NCBI RefSeq assembly: GCF_014641615.1
Contig: NZ_BMIB01000003.1
Span: forward strand, 248,001 to 312,000
Length of the DNA: 64,000 nucleotides
Reading direction: 5' to 3'
DNA from: Filimonas zeae
GTDB taxonomy: Bacteria; Bacteroidota; Bacteroidia; Chitinophagales; Chitinophagaceae
Made by a program: the position numbers and the translations under genes. Every line of letters begins with the position of its first letter. Positions within the stretch are counted from its first letter, which is position 1. Below the pieces are notes generated by a model that did not search any database, was not told the DNA's origin, and saw only the letters and a list, made by a program, of their open reading frames with translations. Positions 8,699 to 16,370 of the stretch are shown in pieces.

Positions 8699-10045
8699 AT
8701 GAAAAAGATAGTAATTCTGTTCAGCGCACTGCTTGTCATTGGTGGCAGTGCTGCTGCTCAAAAGGCGAAGTATGTGGTGCTGATAAGCGTAGATGGCTTC
8801 AGACCGGATTTTTATAAAGACAAAACCTGGCCCACCGCCAACATGCAGCTGATGATGGAGAAGGGCGTATGGGCGCAGGGGGTACGCGGTATTTTTCCTA
8901 CCGTTACCTATCCTTCCCACACCACGCTGGTAACCGGCGCTATGGCCGCCAAACACGGTATTTTATACAATACTGCTTTTGAAGCTACCGGCCAGCGCGG
9001 TGAGTGGAACACAGAAGCCTCACTGGTTAAAACAGAAACCCTGTGGGAAGCGGTGAAGAAAGCGGGTATGACATCTGCCTCCGTATCCTGGCCTGTTACC
9101 GTTGGCGCAACCTCCATTGATTACAATATTCCTGAAACCTTTTCCAAAACCAACCCTGCGGACAGAAGAGGTGCCAGCCGTGAGCAATCTACCCCAAAAG
9201 GTTTATTTGATGAAGTGGAACTGAATGCTACCGGTAAACTGCAGATGAACGATTACAATCTGAGTTCACTGGCTATGGATGAAAACGTAAGTCGTATGGC
9301 TGCTTATATCATCCGTACTTATAAGCCTAACTTTATTACCCTGCACCTGCCTTGTACAGATGGTGCACAGCACAGTCAGGGCCGTACCGGCGATGCGGTA
9401 ACCCGTGCAGTGGCTTCTGCAGATCATGCCATTGGCAATATTCTGGATGCGCTGGAAAAAGCAGGTATTAAAGACAGCGCTGCCGTAATTGTAACCGGCG
9501 ATCATGGTTTTGTAGATACCCATACTTCCATAGCCCCCAATGTATGGCTGGCCGGTTTGGGCTTAACTCCCGCCAAAGCAGATGCAGAAAACTGGAAGGC
9601 GGTATTCTTTACCACCGGCGGCTCCACCTTTCTGCGTTTGAAAGACAAGAAAGACGAGAAAACCCTGGCACAGATAAAGAAGATGCTGGATGAACTTCCA
9701 CAACAGTATAAAAAGCTATTTCGCGTGGTAGACAGAAAGGAAATGGACAAAATGGGTGCTGACTACGATGCCTCCCTGGCGCTTACCGCCGTACAGGGCT
9801 TTTCTTTCAGCAACGATACCTCCGGCGATATTCTTAAACCTACCAAAGGTGGTACACACGGTTATTTCCCCGATTTCTACGAAATACAAACCGGCTTTAT
9901 CGGATACGGCGCAGGCTTTAAAAAAGGTGGCGTGGTTCCGGTGATTGGCCTGGAAGATATAGCGCCTACCATTGCTCAGCTACTGGGTATTCAACTACCG
10001 AACGCAGATGGTGTTGCTTATCCCGGCCTGCTGGAAAAGAAATAG
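8699..10045 (+). CDS. Nucleotide pyrophosphatase/phosphodiesterase (ENPP-like, alkaline phosphatase superfamily)
   Basis: The 448-residue protein has a signal peptide (cleavage near SAAAQ) and the full two-metal set of the ENPP family: Asp32 in ISVDGFRPDF, the likely nucleophile Thr70 in PTVTYPSHTT, TDGAQHSQG, VTGDHGFVDT and the last His in GGTHGYFPD. These enzymes cleave nucleotide pyrophosphates or phosphodiesters in the periplasm or on the surface. It is the last gene of the sigma/FecR/SusC/SusD unit, separated from susD by 7 bases, and is followed by a strong terminator. The coupling suggests that the SusCD pair imports a nucleotide-like or phosphodiester compound; this is inference. Confidence 0.9.
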   Translation: MKKIVILFSALLVIGGSAAAQKAKYVVLISVDGFRPDFYKDKTWPTANMQLMMEKGVWAQGVRGIFPTVTYPSHTTLVTGAMAAKHGILYNTAFEATGQRGEWNTEASLVKTETLWEAVKKAGMTSASVSWPVTVGATSIDYNIPETFSKTNPADRRGASREQSTPKGLFDEVELNATGKLQMNDYNLSSLAMDENVSRMAAYIIRTYKPNFITLHLPCTDGAQHSQGRTGDAVTRAVASADHAIGNILDALEKAGIKDSAAVIVTGDHGFVDTHTSIAPNVWLAGLGLTPAKADAENWKAVFFTTGGSTFLRLKDKKDEKTLAQIKKMLDELPQQYKKLFRVVDRKEMDKMGADYDASLALTAVQGFSFSNDTSGDILKPTKGGTHGYFPDFYEIQTGFIGYGAGFKKGGVVPVIGLEDIAPTIAQLLGIQLPNADGVAYPGLLEKK

Positions 10046-10079
10046 GCGGTTCCCGATTTTTGGATTGTACATATCCTTT

Positions 10080-10110
10080 GGCTGCCTCCTGTAAAGGGGG
10101 CAGCCTTTTT
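10080..10110 (+). terminator. Intrinsic terminator of the first SUS-like unit
   Basis: GGCTGCCTCC and GGGGGCAGCC form a ten-pair stem (one G-U) with a short loop, followed by five T. It begins 35 bases after the phosphodiesterase stop. Its sequence closely resembles the terminator at 11929-11952. Confidence 0.85.
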
Positions 10111-10155
10111 GTTTATCCGGAATAGGTTGCTGCAACTACGGTTAGATTACATGTA

Positions 10156-10187
10156 TTGGGTGGTATCAGGTAATCGGGTTAAATTGC
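10156..10187 (+). promoter_or_regulatory. Candidate promoter of the esterase gene
   Basis: TTG at 10156-10158, a 21-base spacer and TAAATTGC at 10180-10187 resemble the Bacteroidota TTG/TAnnTTTG promoter, though the -7 element lacks one T. It would start transcription only a few bases from the ATG at 10192, giving a nearly leaderless message. Confidence 0.35.
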
Positions 10188-10191
10188 CTTC

Positions 10192-11880
10192 ATGAGATAT
10201 TTGTTTGCCATTCTATTCTTTTTTCCCGTAAAAATTTCTGGTCAGAATCTGTTGCCTTTAATCTGGCAGGTTAGTAGTAGTGATACCATTGTATCTGCGC
10301 CTGATACCGGCCGTGTTTTGCAAAGCCGTTGGATGAACCTCTTATTATCCTGGGAACGGCAGGGCTATTTTGCCAGAACCGGTACCCGCCGTTTATGGAC
10401 GGAATTTGAGGTGCCCATAACAGGTAGCAAAGGCAATCTGCAATTGCAGGTGGGCCTGGAATGCCGTATAAAGGCTGTATATGTAAATGGTGTATTGATT
10501 GGGCAAAACCTGCCATATGTACGCCATACGAAGCGGGATACACTGCATCGTTTTGAATTGCCTGTTTCCCTGCTTCGTGCGGGAAAAAACCGTTTGTCTG
10601 TTGTGGCTGATAACTTTGCCTATACCGGTGGTAAAAGCAATAACCGCTGCCTGCTGCTGCCCGCTGTATCTAATACACAGGAGTCTGTTACGTTTGGGTT
10701 TGATAACGCGGACAGACTCTATTTAAAAAACGCTCCGGTAATAAAACTAACCTGCCGTACAGAAGCAATGGGAAAGGCGGATGTATATGTTGTTAACGAT
10801 TTTCATGATACCTTATATCAAAAAACGTTTTCTTTAAAGAAAGGGCAGCAGGAGCTGTCGATTGATCTGCGCCATAGTATTACACACCCCGGTTTTTATG
10901 AGTGCATAGTAGTACAGAAGGGAAGGGGATACAAGGGTGATGTAAAATGGTTTGCTAAGCAGCCGGAAAATATTACCGGTACTACGCAAACCCCGGATGG
11001 TTTTGCAGAGTTCTGGCAGGAGTCATTACAGGAGTTGAACAGCATACCACCCGGCTTTACCATAATAAAAAGCGACAGCCTGAGCCGGGGCAACCGCGAT
11101 GCCTTTATTATCAGTTATCAATCTGCCGGTAATATAACCATCAGGGGCTACTATTTTGTTCCGCGAACCTCCGGAAAACATGTTGCTGTTTTGCATTTGC
11201 CAGGGTATGGTTATGGTTATCGGAATCTGGAGAAGTTTATAAATAGCAGGGAAAATGTTGCAGAGCTTGCATTATGTGTACGCGGACATGGCATTAGCGC
11301 AGATGTGTTTCATCCGGGATTTGGTGTGCCGGGTATATGGGGGTATCAGCTTTGCAACCAGCAGACCATCGCTTACCGCTCGATATATCTGGACTGTGCA
11401 CGGGCTATTCAGTTTTTATGCAGCCGCCCCGAAATAGATTCCACCCGTTTGGGAGTAATGGGGGCCAGTCAGGGCGGAGGCCTTGCGCTGGCAACGGCCG
11501 GGTTAATGCCGGATCATGTTAAGGCGCTTGCTTATTTCGATCCTTTTCCCTGTGATGTCCGCGACCTGATACAGACACGGAAACTTTGTGTGGAGGAACT
11601 GGAGTCTTATCGCCATTATTATAATGATGCCTGCTCCTTTGAACAGGTACTGGCTGTGCAGGATTTTATTGATGCAAAGAATTTTGCCCCTCTGATAAAA
11701 GCGAAAACGTTTTATGCCACCGGATTGCTGGATGATGATTGCCCTCCACGTGTAGGGTTTGCAGCATATAACGAAATACGTGGTGAGAAACGTTTTGTGA
11801 TAAATGCAGACGACAGCCATGTGGGAGAATCTGACCCCTACACGGCCATGTTCCTGTTTTTAAAGGGTGCGTTGGAATAG
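10192..11880 (+). CDS. Acetylxylan esterase (AXE1)-type alpha/beta hydrolase, secreted
   Basis: The 562-residue protein has a signal peptide (MRYLFAILFFFPVKISGQ), an N-terminal region of about 240 residues with beta-strand character that includes a jelly-roll-like part (GNLQLQVGLECRIKAVYVNG), and a C-terminal AXE1/cephalosporin-C deacetylase domain (about 260-560). The nucleophile is Ser426 in GASQGG; the likely acid lies in LLDDDCPP (near 514-516) and the base is His543 in DDSHVGE. AXE1 enzymes remove acetyl groups from sugars or antibiotics. The carbohydrate-esterase reading is supported by the TonB-rich setting but no xylanase lies nearby. It stands alone between two related terminators. 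Confidence 0.82.
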   Translation: MRYLFAILFFFPVKISGQNLLPLIWQVSSSDTIVSAPDTGRVLQSRWMNLLLSWERQGYFARTGTRRLWTEFEVPITGSKGNLQLQVGLECRIKAVYVNGVLIGQNLPYVRHTKRDTLHRFELPVSLLRAGKNRLSVVADNFAYTGGKSNNRCLLLPAVSNTQESVTFGFDNADRLYLKNAPVIKLTCRTEAMGKADVYVVNDFHDTLYQKTFSLKKGQQELSIDLRHSITHPGFYECIVVQKGRGYKGDVKWFAKQPENITGTTQTPDGFAEFWQESLQELNSIPPGFTIIKSDSLSRGNRDAFIISYQSAGNITIRGYYFVPRTSGKHVAVLHLPGYGYGYRNLEKFINSRENVAELALCVRGHGISADVFHPGFGVPGIWGYQLCNQQTIAYRSIYLDCARAIQFLCSRPEIDSTRLGVMGASQGGGLALATAGLMPDHVKALAYFDPFPCDVRDLIQTRKLCVEELESYRHYYNDACSFEQVLAVQDFIDAKNFAPLIKAKTFYATGLLDDDCPPRVGFAAYNEIRGEKRFVINADDSHVGESDPYTAMFLFLKGALE

Positions 11881-11928
11881 TTAAGGGCAGCCCGCGCCAT
11901 AACCGGCGGCTGCCGGTACGATGTTATA

Positions 11929-11956
11929 GCTGCTTCCTGTACAGGAAGCAGCCTTT
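11929..11956. terminator. Perfect palindromic, probably bidirectional terminator
   Basis: Bases 11929-11952 form a perfect 12+12 inverted repeat (GCTGCTTCCTGT and its complement) followed by CTTTTA. It lies in the 80-base gap between two convergent genes and can serve both strands, although the leftward side lacks a T run. Confidence 0.75.
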
Positions 11957-11960
11957 TACA

Positions 11961-12878
11961 TTATTCAAATGACATGGTAACCGCTCCTTTTTTATCATCT
12001 GCCAGTATTTTCTGTGCAATTTCCTGGTTGGTAGGTTGCAGTACAGAAAAGTGATCTTTCCCTTTTACAATGTGGCAATGCAGAAATTGATTGTCTTCCT
12101 TTTTAGCTATGCGTTCCAGATCTTTTACTGCATCCATATTACCGTTTTGATCTCCTTCAAATACAAACACAGGTGTTTGCAGCGATGATAGCCACAGAGC
12201 AGGGGCGCGAAGCCTGTTTTCCTGTTCGTTTGTAGTGTTATAAGTGAGATTGTCGGGGCCATATTCCGCGGCAGCGGTACCAGGGCCAAAGCTGAAAACG
12301 GCTCTGAACTTATTGGTGCATTCAGCAGCCAGCAATACCTTGGTGCCGCCGGTGCTGTGGCCACCCAGGTAAATTCTGTTGGGATCAATACCTTTTTGTT
12401 TGGCAAGAAAATCGGCTGCTGCTATAATATCATCAATTTCGCCAAAGAAAGATTCATCAGAGCCGGGGTTGCCGTTGCCACCTCTTTGTGCGGGGTGCAT
12501 CATTATTATACCTGCCTTGCTATAGTCTGCGGCACTCTGGTCATTATCGGGGCTGGCTTCGCTCCATACATCGCCAATATCGTTACCAAAGCCACCTGTA
12601 ATCCATATAATAGCGGGGTGCAGTTTACCGTCGTCTGGTATCTTACCCAGGTAAGCCGTCATATTACCAATAGGGGTGGGGTAAGAGACAATTGAAAACA
12701 AGTCCTGTGGGGGCTCTTCTGCGGGGTCTTCTATCTTGTTGATCTTAATCAGCTGCGTTTTAAATCCCTTGCGGGCTTCAGCGAGTGTATGTTCTGTTTT
12801 GTTTTTCTGAGTACTGTTATTACAGCTGAACGCTGCTACCACAAAAAGGGTAAGGATAACGGGTGTAAATTTTTTCAT
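11961..12878 (-). CDS. Lipoprotein alpha/beta hydrolase (dienelactone hydrolase/prolyl oligopeptidase-like)
   Basis: The 305-residue protein has a lipoprotein signal (VVAAFSCNN, Cys19). The hydrolase fold is shown by the oxyanion strand IWITGGFG, nucleophile Ser175 in LGGHSTGG, a likely acid at Asp243 (FEGDQNG) and the base His276 in GKDHFSVL. The enzyme should be anchored in a membrane facing the periplasm and cleave an ester or peptide bond; the substrate is not evident. The gene starts 5 bases after the end of an orphan gene on the same strand, so the two may be co-transcribed. Confidence 0.82.
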   Translation of the reverse strand: MKKFTPVILTLFVVAAFSCNNSTQKNKTEHTLAEARKGFKTQLIKINKIEDPAEEPPQDLFSIVSYPTPIGNMTAYLGKIPDDGKLHPAIIWITGGFGNDIGDVWSEASPDNDQSAADYSKAGIIMMHPAQRGGNGNPGSDESFFGEIDDIIAAADFLAKQKGIDPNRIYLGGHSTGGTKVLLAAECTNKFRAVFSFGPGTAAAEYGPDNLTYNTTNEQENRLRAPALWLSSLQTPVFVFEGDQNGNMDAVKDLERIAKKEDNQFLHCHIVKGKDHFSVLQPTNQEIAQKILADDKKGAVTMSFE

Positions 12879-12883
12879 TGTAG

Positions 12884-13693
12884 TTATAAGTTAATTATTG
12901 TTTTCATTTCAGTTGCAAAGTCATCAATTGATTCAATATTATGCAAGTTTTGCTCGTAATTCAGTCCTTTTTTATACAATTCAATAGTAAGCGTATTTAA
13001 AGTCTCCCATATATCCTCTTTTGCTTTAATAGTGATACAACTATAGTATCCCATATCTTGTCCAATTAACAAGTCTATGAAAATGTCTCTTTCGCCAAGT
13101 ATTTCGTCAAGTGTTGGTTTTTCATTTGTAGATAGCTGGTTCACTAATTTCAAATTATAGTTGTCGAGGCCGAAGAAAGTTATTTCAGAACTTGCATCAC
13201 CAAATGTCGCAAGTTCAAGTCCAATGATGTCCTGGTATTTCTCTATTTCAAATAATCCGGCCAGGTGTTTATGCTCTTGCTCCCAGCTTGAAGGTTCAGG
13301 GCTAATTGTAATGCATGAGCGGCTTTTAACAAAACCGTTGTCTTGTGGTTCTGTCATCATGTGTTCATACTCCAGGTCATATTCCCATTTAATAAAATGA
13401 AAAGCCTTATTAAGAATATCCTTCGCTTCATCCCGGTAATAGTTTGGAATAGCAAATGCCGTTTTGCTTTTTAAAAGTTGCCAGACTAATGTGATATAAA
13501 TAATGTTGTCTTCGGCTAAATTGTTGTTGATGGCAAAATTGTAATATGGATTTTTCTCATCTTCTTCATAGGGGGCCTTTTCATAGAGCCCACTCCAGCT
13601 TTTTTCAATTATTGGATTTTGGAATCTGTCATAAAAAAAATTGTAAACGAATAAGTTCTGCTCTCTTGTTTTTATAAAGTTTAAAGGTTTCAT
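12884..13693 (-). CDS. Hypothetical cytoplasmic protein, AT-rich gene
   Basis: The frame is open up to 14008, but the residues before the ATG at 13691-13693 are translations of a 21-bp repeat array, so I place the start at 13693 (269 residues, MKPLNFIKTREQNLF). The product is acidic, rich in Asn, Tyr, Ile and Trp, with no signal peptide and no motif I recognise. Its third codon positions are clearly more AT-rich than those of neighbours, a common sign of horizontal transfer. It ends 5 bases before the lipoprotein hydrolase start. Function unknown. Confidence 0.6.
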   Translation of the reverse strand: MKPLNFIKTREQNLFVYNFFYDRFQNPIIEKSWSGLYEKAPYEEDEKNPYYNFAINNNLAEDNIIYITLVWQLLKSKTAFAIPNYYRDEAKDILNKAFHFIKWEYDLEYEHMMTEPQDNGFVKSRSCITISPEPSSWEQEHKHLAGLFEIEKYQDIIGLELATFGDASSEITFFGLDNYNLKLVNQLSTNEKPTLDEILGERDIFIDLLIGQDMGYYSCITIKAKEDIWETLNTLTIELYKKGLNYEQNLHNIESIDDFATEMKTIINL

Positions 13694-13781
13694 GGGGCAA
13701 CTAGCTCTACGATGCGTGAAAGTTTGATTCCTCTCTCTCTCTGGAGAGTTTGCGGTAAAAATATGCGAAAACAGGCAGGAA

Positions 13782-14159
13782 GCGCACTCTGGCTTTTCTC
13801 CCCAGAGCTCTGGCGGCAAATGCCACAGGTCTGGGGAATGCCGCCAGAGCTCTCTGAAGTGTAGGTGGAGCCCTCTGGCCTTTCCGGAGAGCCCTATAAA
13901 GACCCTGAAGAGCTCTCTGGCCATTCTATTCAGCTCTATGGAATGCCCGTAGGGACCTCGCGCTATTCCAGAGTGCTCTAAGAATGAACGGTAGGGCTCT
14001 GGGAGCATTCAGGAGGGCCCTCTGAAATGATCCCAGAGCTCTGGCTACAAATCTCTGAGCTCTGGCGGCAAATCCCCGGGCTCTGGCGGCAAATTTCCCG
14101 AGTCGGTGCCGCACATACCCGGGCTTTCCGGAGATTCTAAAGTGCTCTATAAGAAATTG
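13782..14159. repeat. Degenerate 21-bp tandem array A (18 units)
   Basis: Eighteen consecutive units of exactly 21 bases can be laid end to end with no insertion or deletion, starting 13782, 13803, 13824 and so on to 14139. The rough consensus is CAGAGCTCTGGCGGCAAATC plus one C, with the palindrome AGAGCTCT as the best-kept part and a more variable second half. Two further weak units may precede it (from 13740). Because 21 is a multiple of 3, reading frames across the array give heptapeptide repeats; on the minus strand one frame gives RELWRHS, PDLWHLP, PELWGEK. It lies between the orphan gene and the tail-collar gene. Related arrays occur at 29134 and 29470. Confidence 0.85.
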
Positions 14160-14519
14160 AAAAAGCTGGTGGATGAAATGCTCCAGCTTTCTGGAGTTTT
14201 GCCAGTGTTGGTTGGGCATATTTATAAGGTGTAGCGCCATTTGCTAAAGCTCAGCGATCACTTTCTGCTGCTCCGGCAATGTTTGCCAGAGCATATTGCG
14301 GAGCCGCTAAAGTTGGCGCATTATTTTACCAATTCGTAATTACAGCTGACCGCAGGTACGTGAATTAACAGGCAGGAGCGGGTTTAATAACAGTAGAATG
14401 GTTAAAAAATAGTTAAAGAATTGCTAACGATTGTTGTTTATTCTTTATACATTAGCTGCACTTATCCTTGAAAAGCCATTGTAATCCGGTTTTTTATTTA
14501 TCAATATAAACCAATCTCA
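14160..14519. other. Intergenic region upstream of the tail-collar gene
   Basis: No gene was found here. CTCCAG-CTTT-CTGGAG followed by TTTT at 14181-14200 could be a small rightward terminator, and it competes with a second hairpin formed by 14162-14169 and 14183-14190. TACATTAG at 14448-14455 matches the -7 consensus at seven of eight positions but has no well-spaced TTG. A promoter for the 14520 gene is expected in the last 100 bases, which are AT-rich. Confidence 0.35.
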
Positions 14520-15128
14520 ATGGAAACGTTTTTGTCAGCTATCCTTCTATGGGCCGCCAATTTTGCTCCGCGCGGCTGGGCTTTTTGCCAGGGGCAGATT
14601 CTTTCTATAGCCCAGAATTCTGCTTTGTTTTCTTTATTAGGCACCACCTTTGGCGGTAACGGAACAACCACTTTTGCATTACCCAATTTTGCCAGCCGTG
14701 TTCCGGTAGGTGTTGGTCAGGGCCCGGGACTTAGTCCTTATGTGCTTGGCCAGGCATCAGGTGTGGAATCGGTTACGTTAATTACCACACAAATGCCTCA
14801 GCACACGCATATTGCATTTGTGGCAGCAGGATCAGGTGCCAGCAGTGCTACAGGTACGTTAAAAGCAATTAATGGTCCTGGTGGTTCTGATTTGCCAGGT
14901 GGCAATTATCTGGCGCAGGATACCGCAGCAGGTTCCACTGTGTATGGCAGCGCCGGCACACCGGTAAACATGAATGCCGGTGCAGTAGCTATTTCTGACA
15001 TCACTGTTCCGTTGCCTGCTGTAACAAACGGAATGGCAGGCGGTAGCCAGCCGCACGACAATATTCAGCCTTACCTGGCCATTAATTACATCATTGCATT
15101 AGAAGGTATTTATCCTTCCAGAAATTAA
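14520..15128 (+). CDS. Phage tail-collar domain protein (microcystin-dependent protein family)
   Basis: The 202-residue protein opens with the tail-collar signature: FLSAILLWAANFAPRGWAFC, GQILSIAQNSALFSLLGTTFGG and FALPNFASRVPVG. It continues with MPQHTHI and a Gly/Ser/Ala-rich middle, and ends with SQPHDNIQPYLAINYIIAL, a conserved end of this family (often called MdpB). These proteins derive from tail-fibre tips and form trimeric fibres; no signal peptide is visible. No other phage structural gene is nearby, so this is not a prophage remnant. It begins a rightward unit with a binding-protein-like gene, a T9SS adhesin and PorP/SprF, which suggests a surface or secreted role. Confidence 0.88.
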   Translation: METFLSAILLWAANFAPRGWAFCQGQILSIAQNSALFSLLGTTFGGNGTTTFALPNFASRVPVGVGQGPGLSPYVLGQASGVESVTLITTQMPQHTHIAFVAAGSGASSATGTLKAINGPGGSDLPGGNYLAQDTAAGSTVYGSAGTPVNMNAGAVAISDITVPLPAVTNGMAGGSQPHDNIQPYLAINYIIALEGIYPSRN

Positions 15129-15178
15129 TCAAATAGTACTTTCTTAAACACCCTCTACTACAGCTAACAACGTTTGTT

Positions 15179-16342
15179 ATGCCCATCCGTATCGGTTTAC
15201 TTGTGCCATATTCTTCTATTTACCCGCAATTGTCCGGCTCATTGGTAAGTGGCGTATACGCTGCATTGCCACCTGCCCTTGTTAAAAGTGGCTTTTTTGA
15301 GTTTATTCCGGAATATGTAAAACAAGGCAGCCAGAAAGATGTGGAAGAGGCCGTTAAGAAACTATTGTTCTTTCACCAGGCCGATATTATTGCCGGCCTG
15401 GTGAATTATAAAACAGCAAAAGGGCTGGTACCTTTTATTGAAAGCGCCAATCGTATTGGCTTTTTTACGGATATGGGCGAATGTATTCCTTCGGAAGAAC
15501 TACAATCGAAGCACGTATTTTTTAACAGCTTTCAGTTCTGGCAATCGGAATATGCACTGGGATATTGGGCGCAGCAGCAGTTTGGCGATAAAGGAGTGGT
15601 GGTAATGTCTATGTACGATGCAGGGTACCATTTGCAAAGCGCTTTCAGGCAGGGTGCTATTAAGGCAGGGGCTACCATTATGGATTACGAAATACTGCAT
15701 GGTGGCGACATGCGGCAGAGCATGGTACAGCAACACATACATTTGTTTTTAGAAAAAATGCAGGCTGCCCCGCCTGCTTATATACATGTGATAGTTTGTG
15801 GCACAGAGGCCGTAGAGTTTTTAAAAGCTTATAAGGCATCAACGCTGAATGGGAATGTGCCTCTGATGATTTCTACGCACATGGCAGCGGAAGAAATACT
15901 GCAACAGGTGGCTGATTTGCAGCTGGAATGTTATGCAGCACCTATGTATAACTACGATTCAGACGAAAAAAACAATACAGGATTTAAAAAAGCTTATCTG
16001 AGGCTTACGGGCAAAAAACCTGATGTGTTTGCTTTGCTGGGCTACGAAATGGGCCTGGTGCTTACGGCACTTTTTCCTGAGTTGCAAAAACGCGATTGGG
16101 CAAAAGTGCAACAGCTTTTGCAGAGCCAGGTTATCCGCAGCCCGCGTGGCGAAAGAAGTTTTTACCTGGACAGTAGTTATAAACAGCCTCTTATTGATAT
16201 AGAAAAAATACAACTGGGCACAGGCGCAGTAACCAGGCTGGTGATAGCGCAGGGCCAATGTTTAGATTATAACCATGAAATTTTTAAACAGATACACCAT
16301 GAAAATGTAAGCGGTTGGCAAAACCCTTACCTGTGTGTATAG
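15179..16342 (+). CDS. Periplasmic-binding-protein-like (Leu/Ile/Val-type) protein without signal peptide
   Basis: The 387-residue protein starts directly with the first strand of a type I binding fold (MPIRIGLLVPYSSIYPQL), with no signal peptide. Further fold signs are ADIIAGLVNYKTAKGLVPFIE, KGVVVMSMYDAGYHLQSAFRQGAIKAGATIMDYEI and DVFALLGYEMGLVLTALFPEL, which fit the branched-chain amino-acid binding family (Peripla_BP_6). Normal members are exported and work with ABC permeases; none is encoded here. It lies 50 bases after the tail-collar gene and 28 bases before the adhesin. A cytoplasmic ligand-sensing or assembly role is possible but unproven. Confidence 0.68.
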   Translation: MPIRIGLLVPYSSIYPQLSGSLVSGVYAALPPALVKSGFFEFIPEYVKQGSQKDVEEAVKKLLFFHQADIIAGLVNYKTAKGLVPFIESANRIGFFTDMGECIPSEELQSKHVFFNSFQFWQSEYALGYWAQQQFGDKGVVVMSMYDAGYHLQSAFRQGAIKAGATIMDYEILHGGDMRQSMVQQHIHLFLEKMQAAPPAYIHVIVCGTEAVEFLKAYKASTLNGNVPLMISTHMAAEEILQQVADLQLECYAAPMYNYDSDEKNNTGFKKAYLRLTGKKPDVFALLGYEMGLVLTALFPELQKRDWAKVQQLLQSQVIRSPRGERSFYLDSSYKQPLIDIEKIQLGTGAVTRLVIAQGQCLDYNHEIFKQIHHENVSGWQNPYLCV

Positions 16343-16370
16343 CTATCCATCATTTTTTGAACCGTACCTT

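Noticed and set aside
12884-14008. 374-residue version of the orphan protein
   Set aside because: The first 105 residues are translated from the 21-bp array and have the same heptads in several frames; the ATG at 13693 gives a normal protein start.
13782-14159. Array A as a CRISPR
   Set aside because: Units are contiguous 21-mers that all vary; there are no constant repeats separated by unique spacers and no cas genes.
14520-15128. Prophage or tailocin remnant
   Set aside because: Only a single tail-collar domain gene is present, with no sheath, tube, baseplate, capsid or integrase genes nearby; this family is widespread outside phages.
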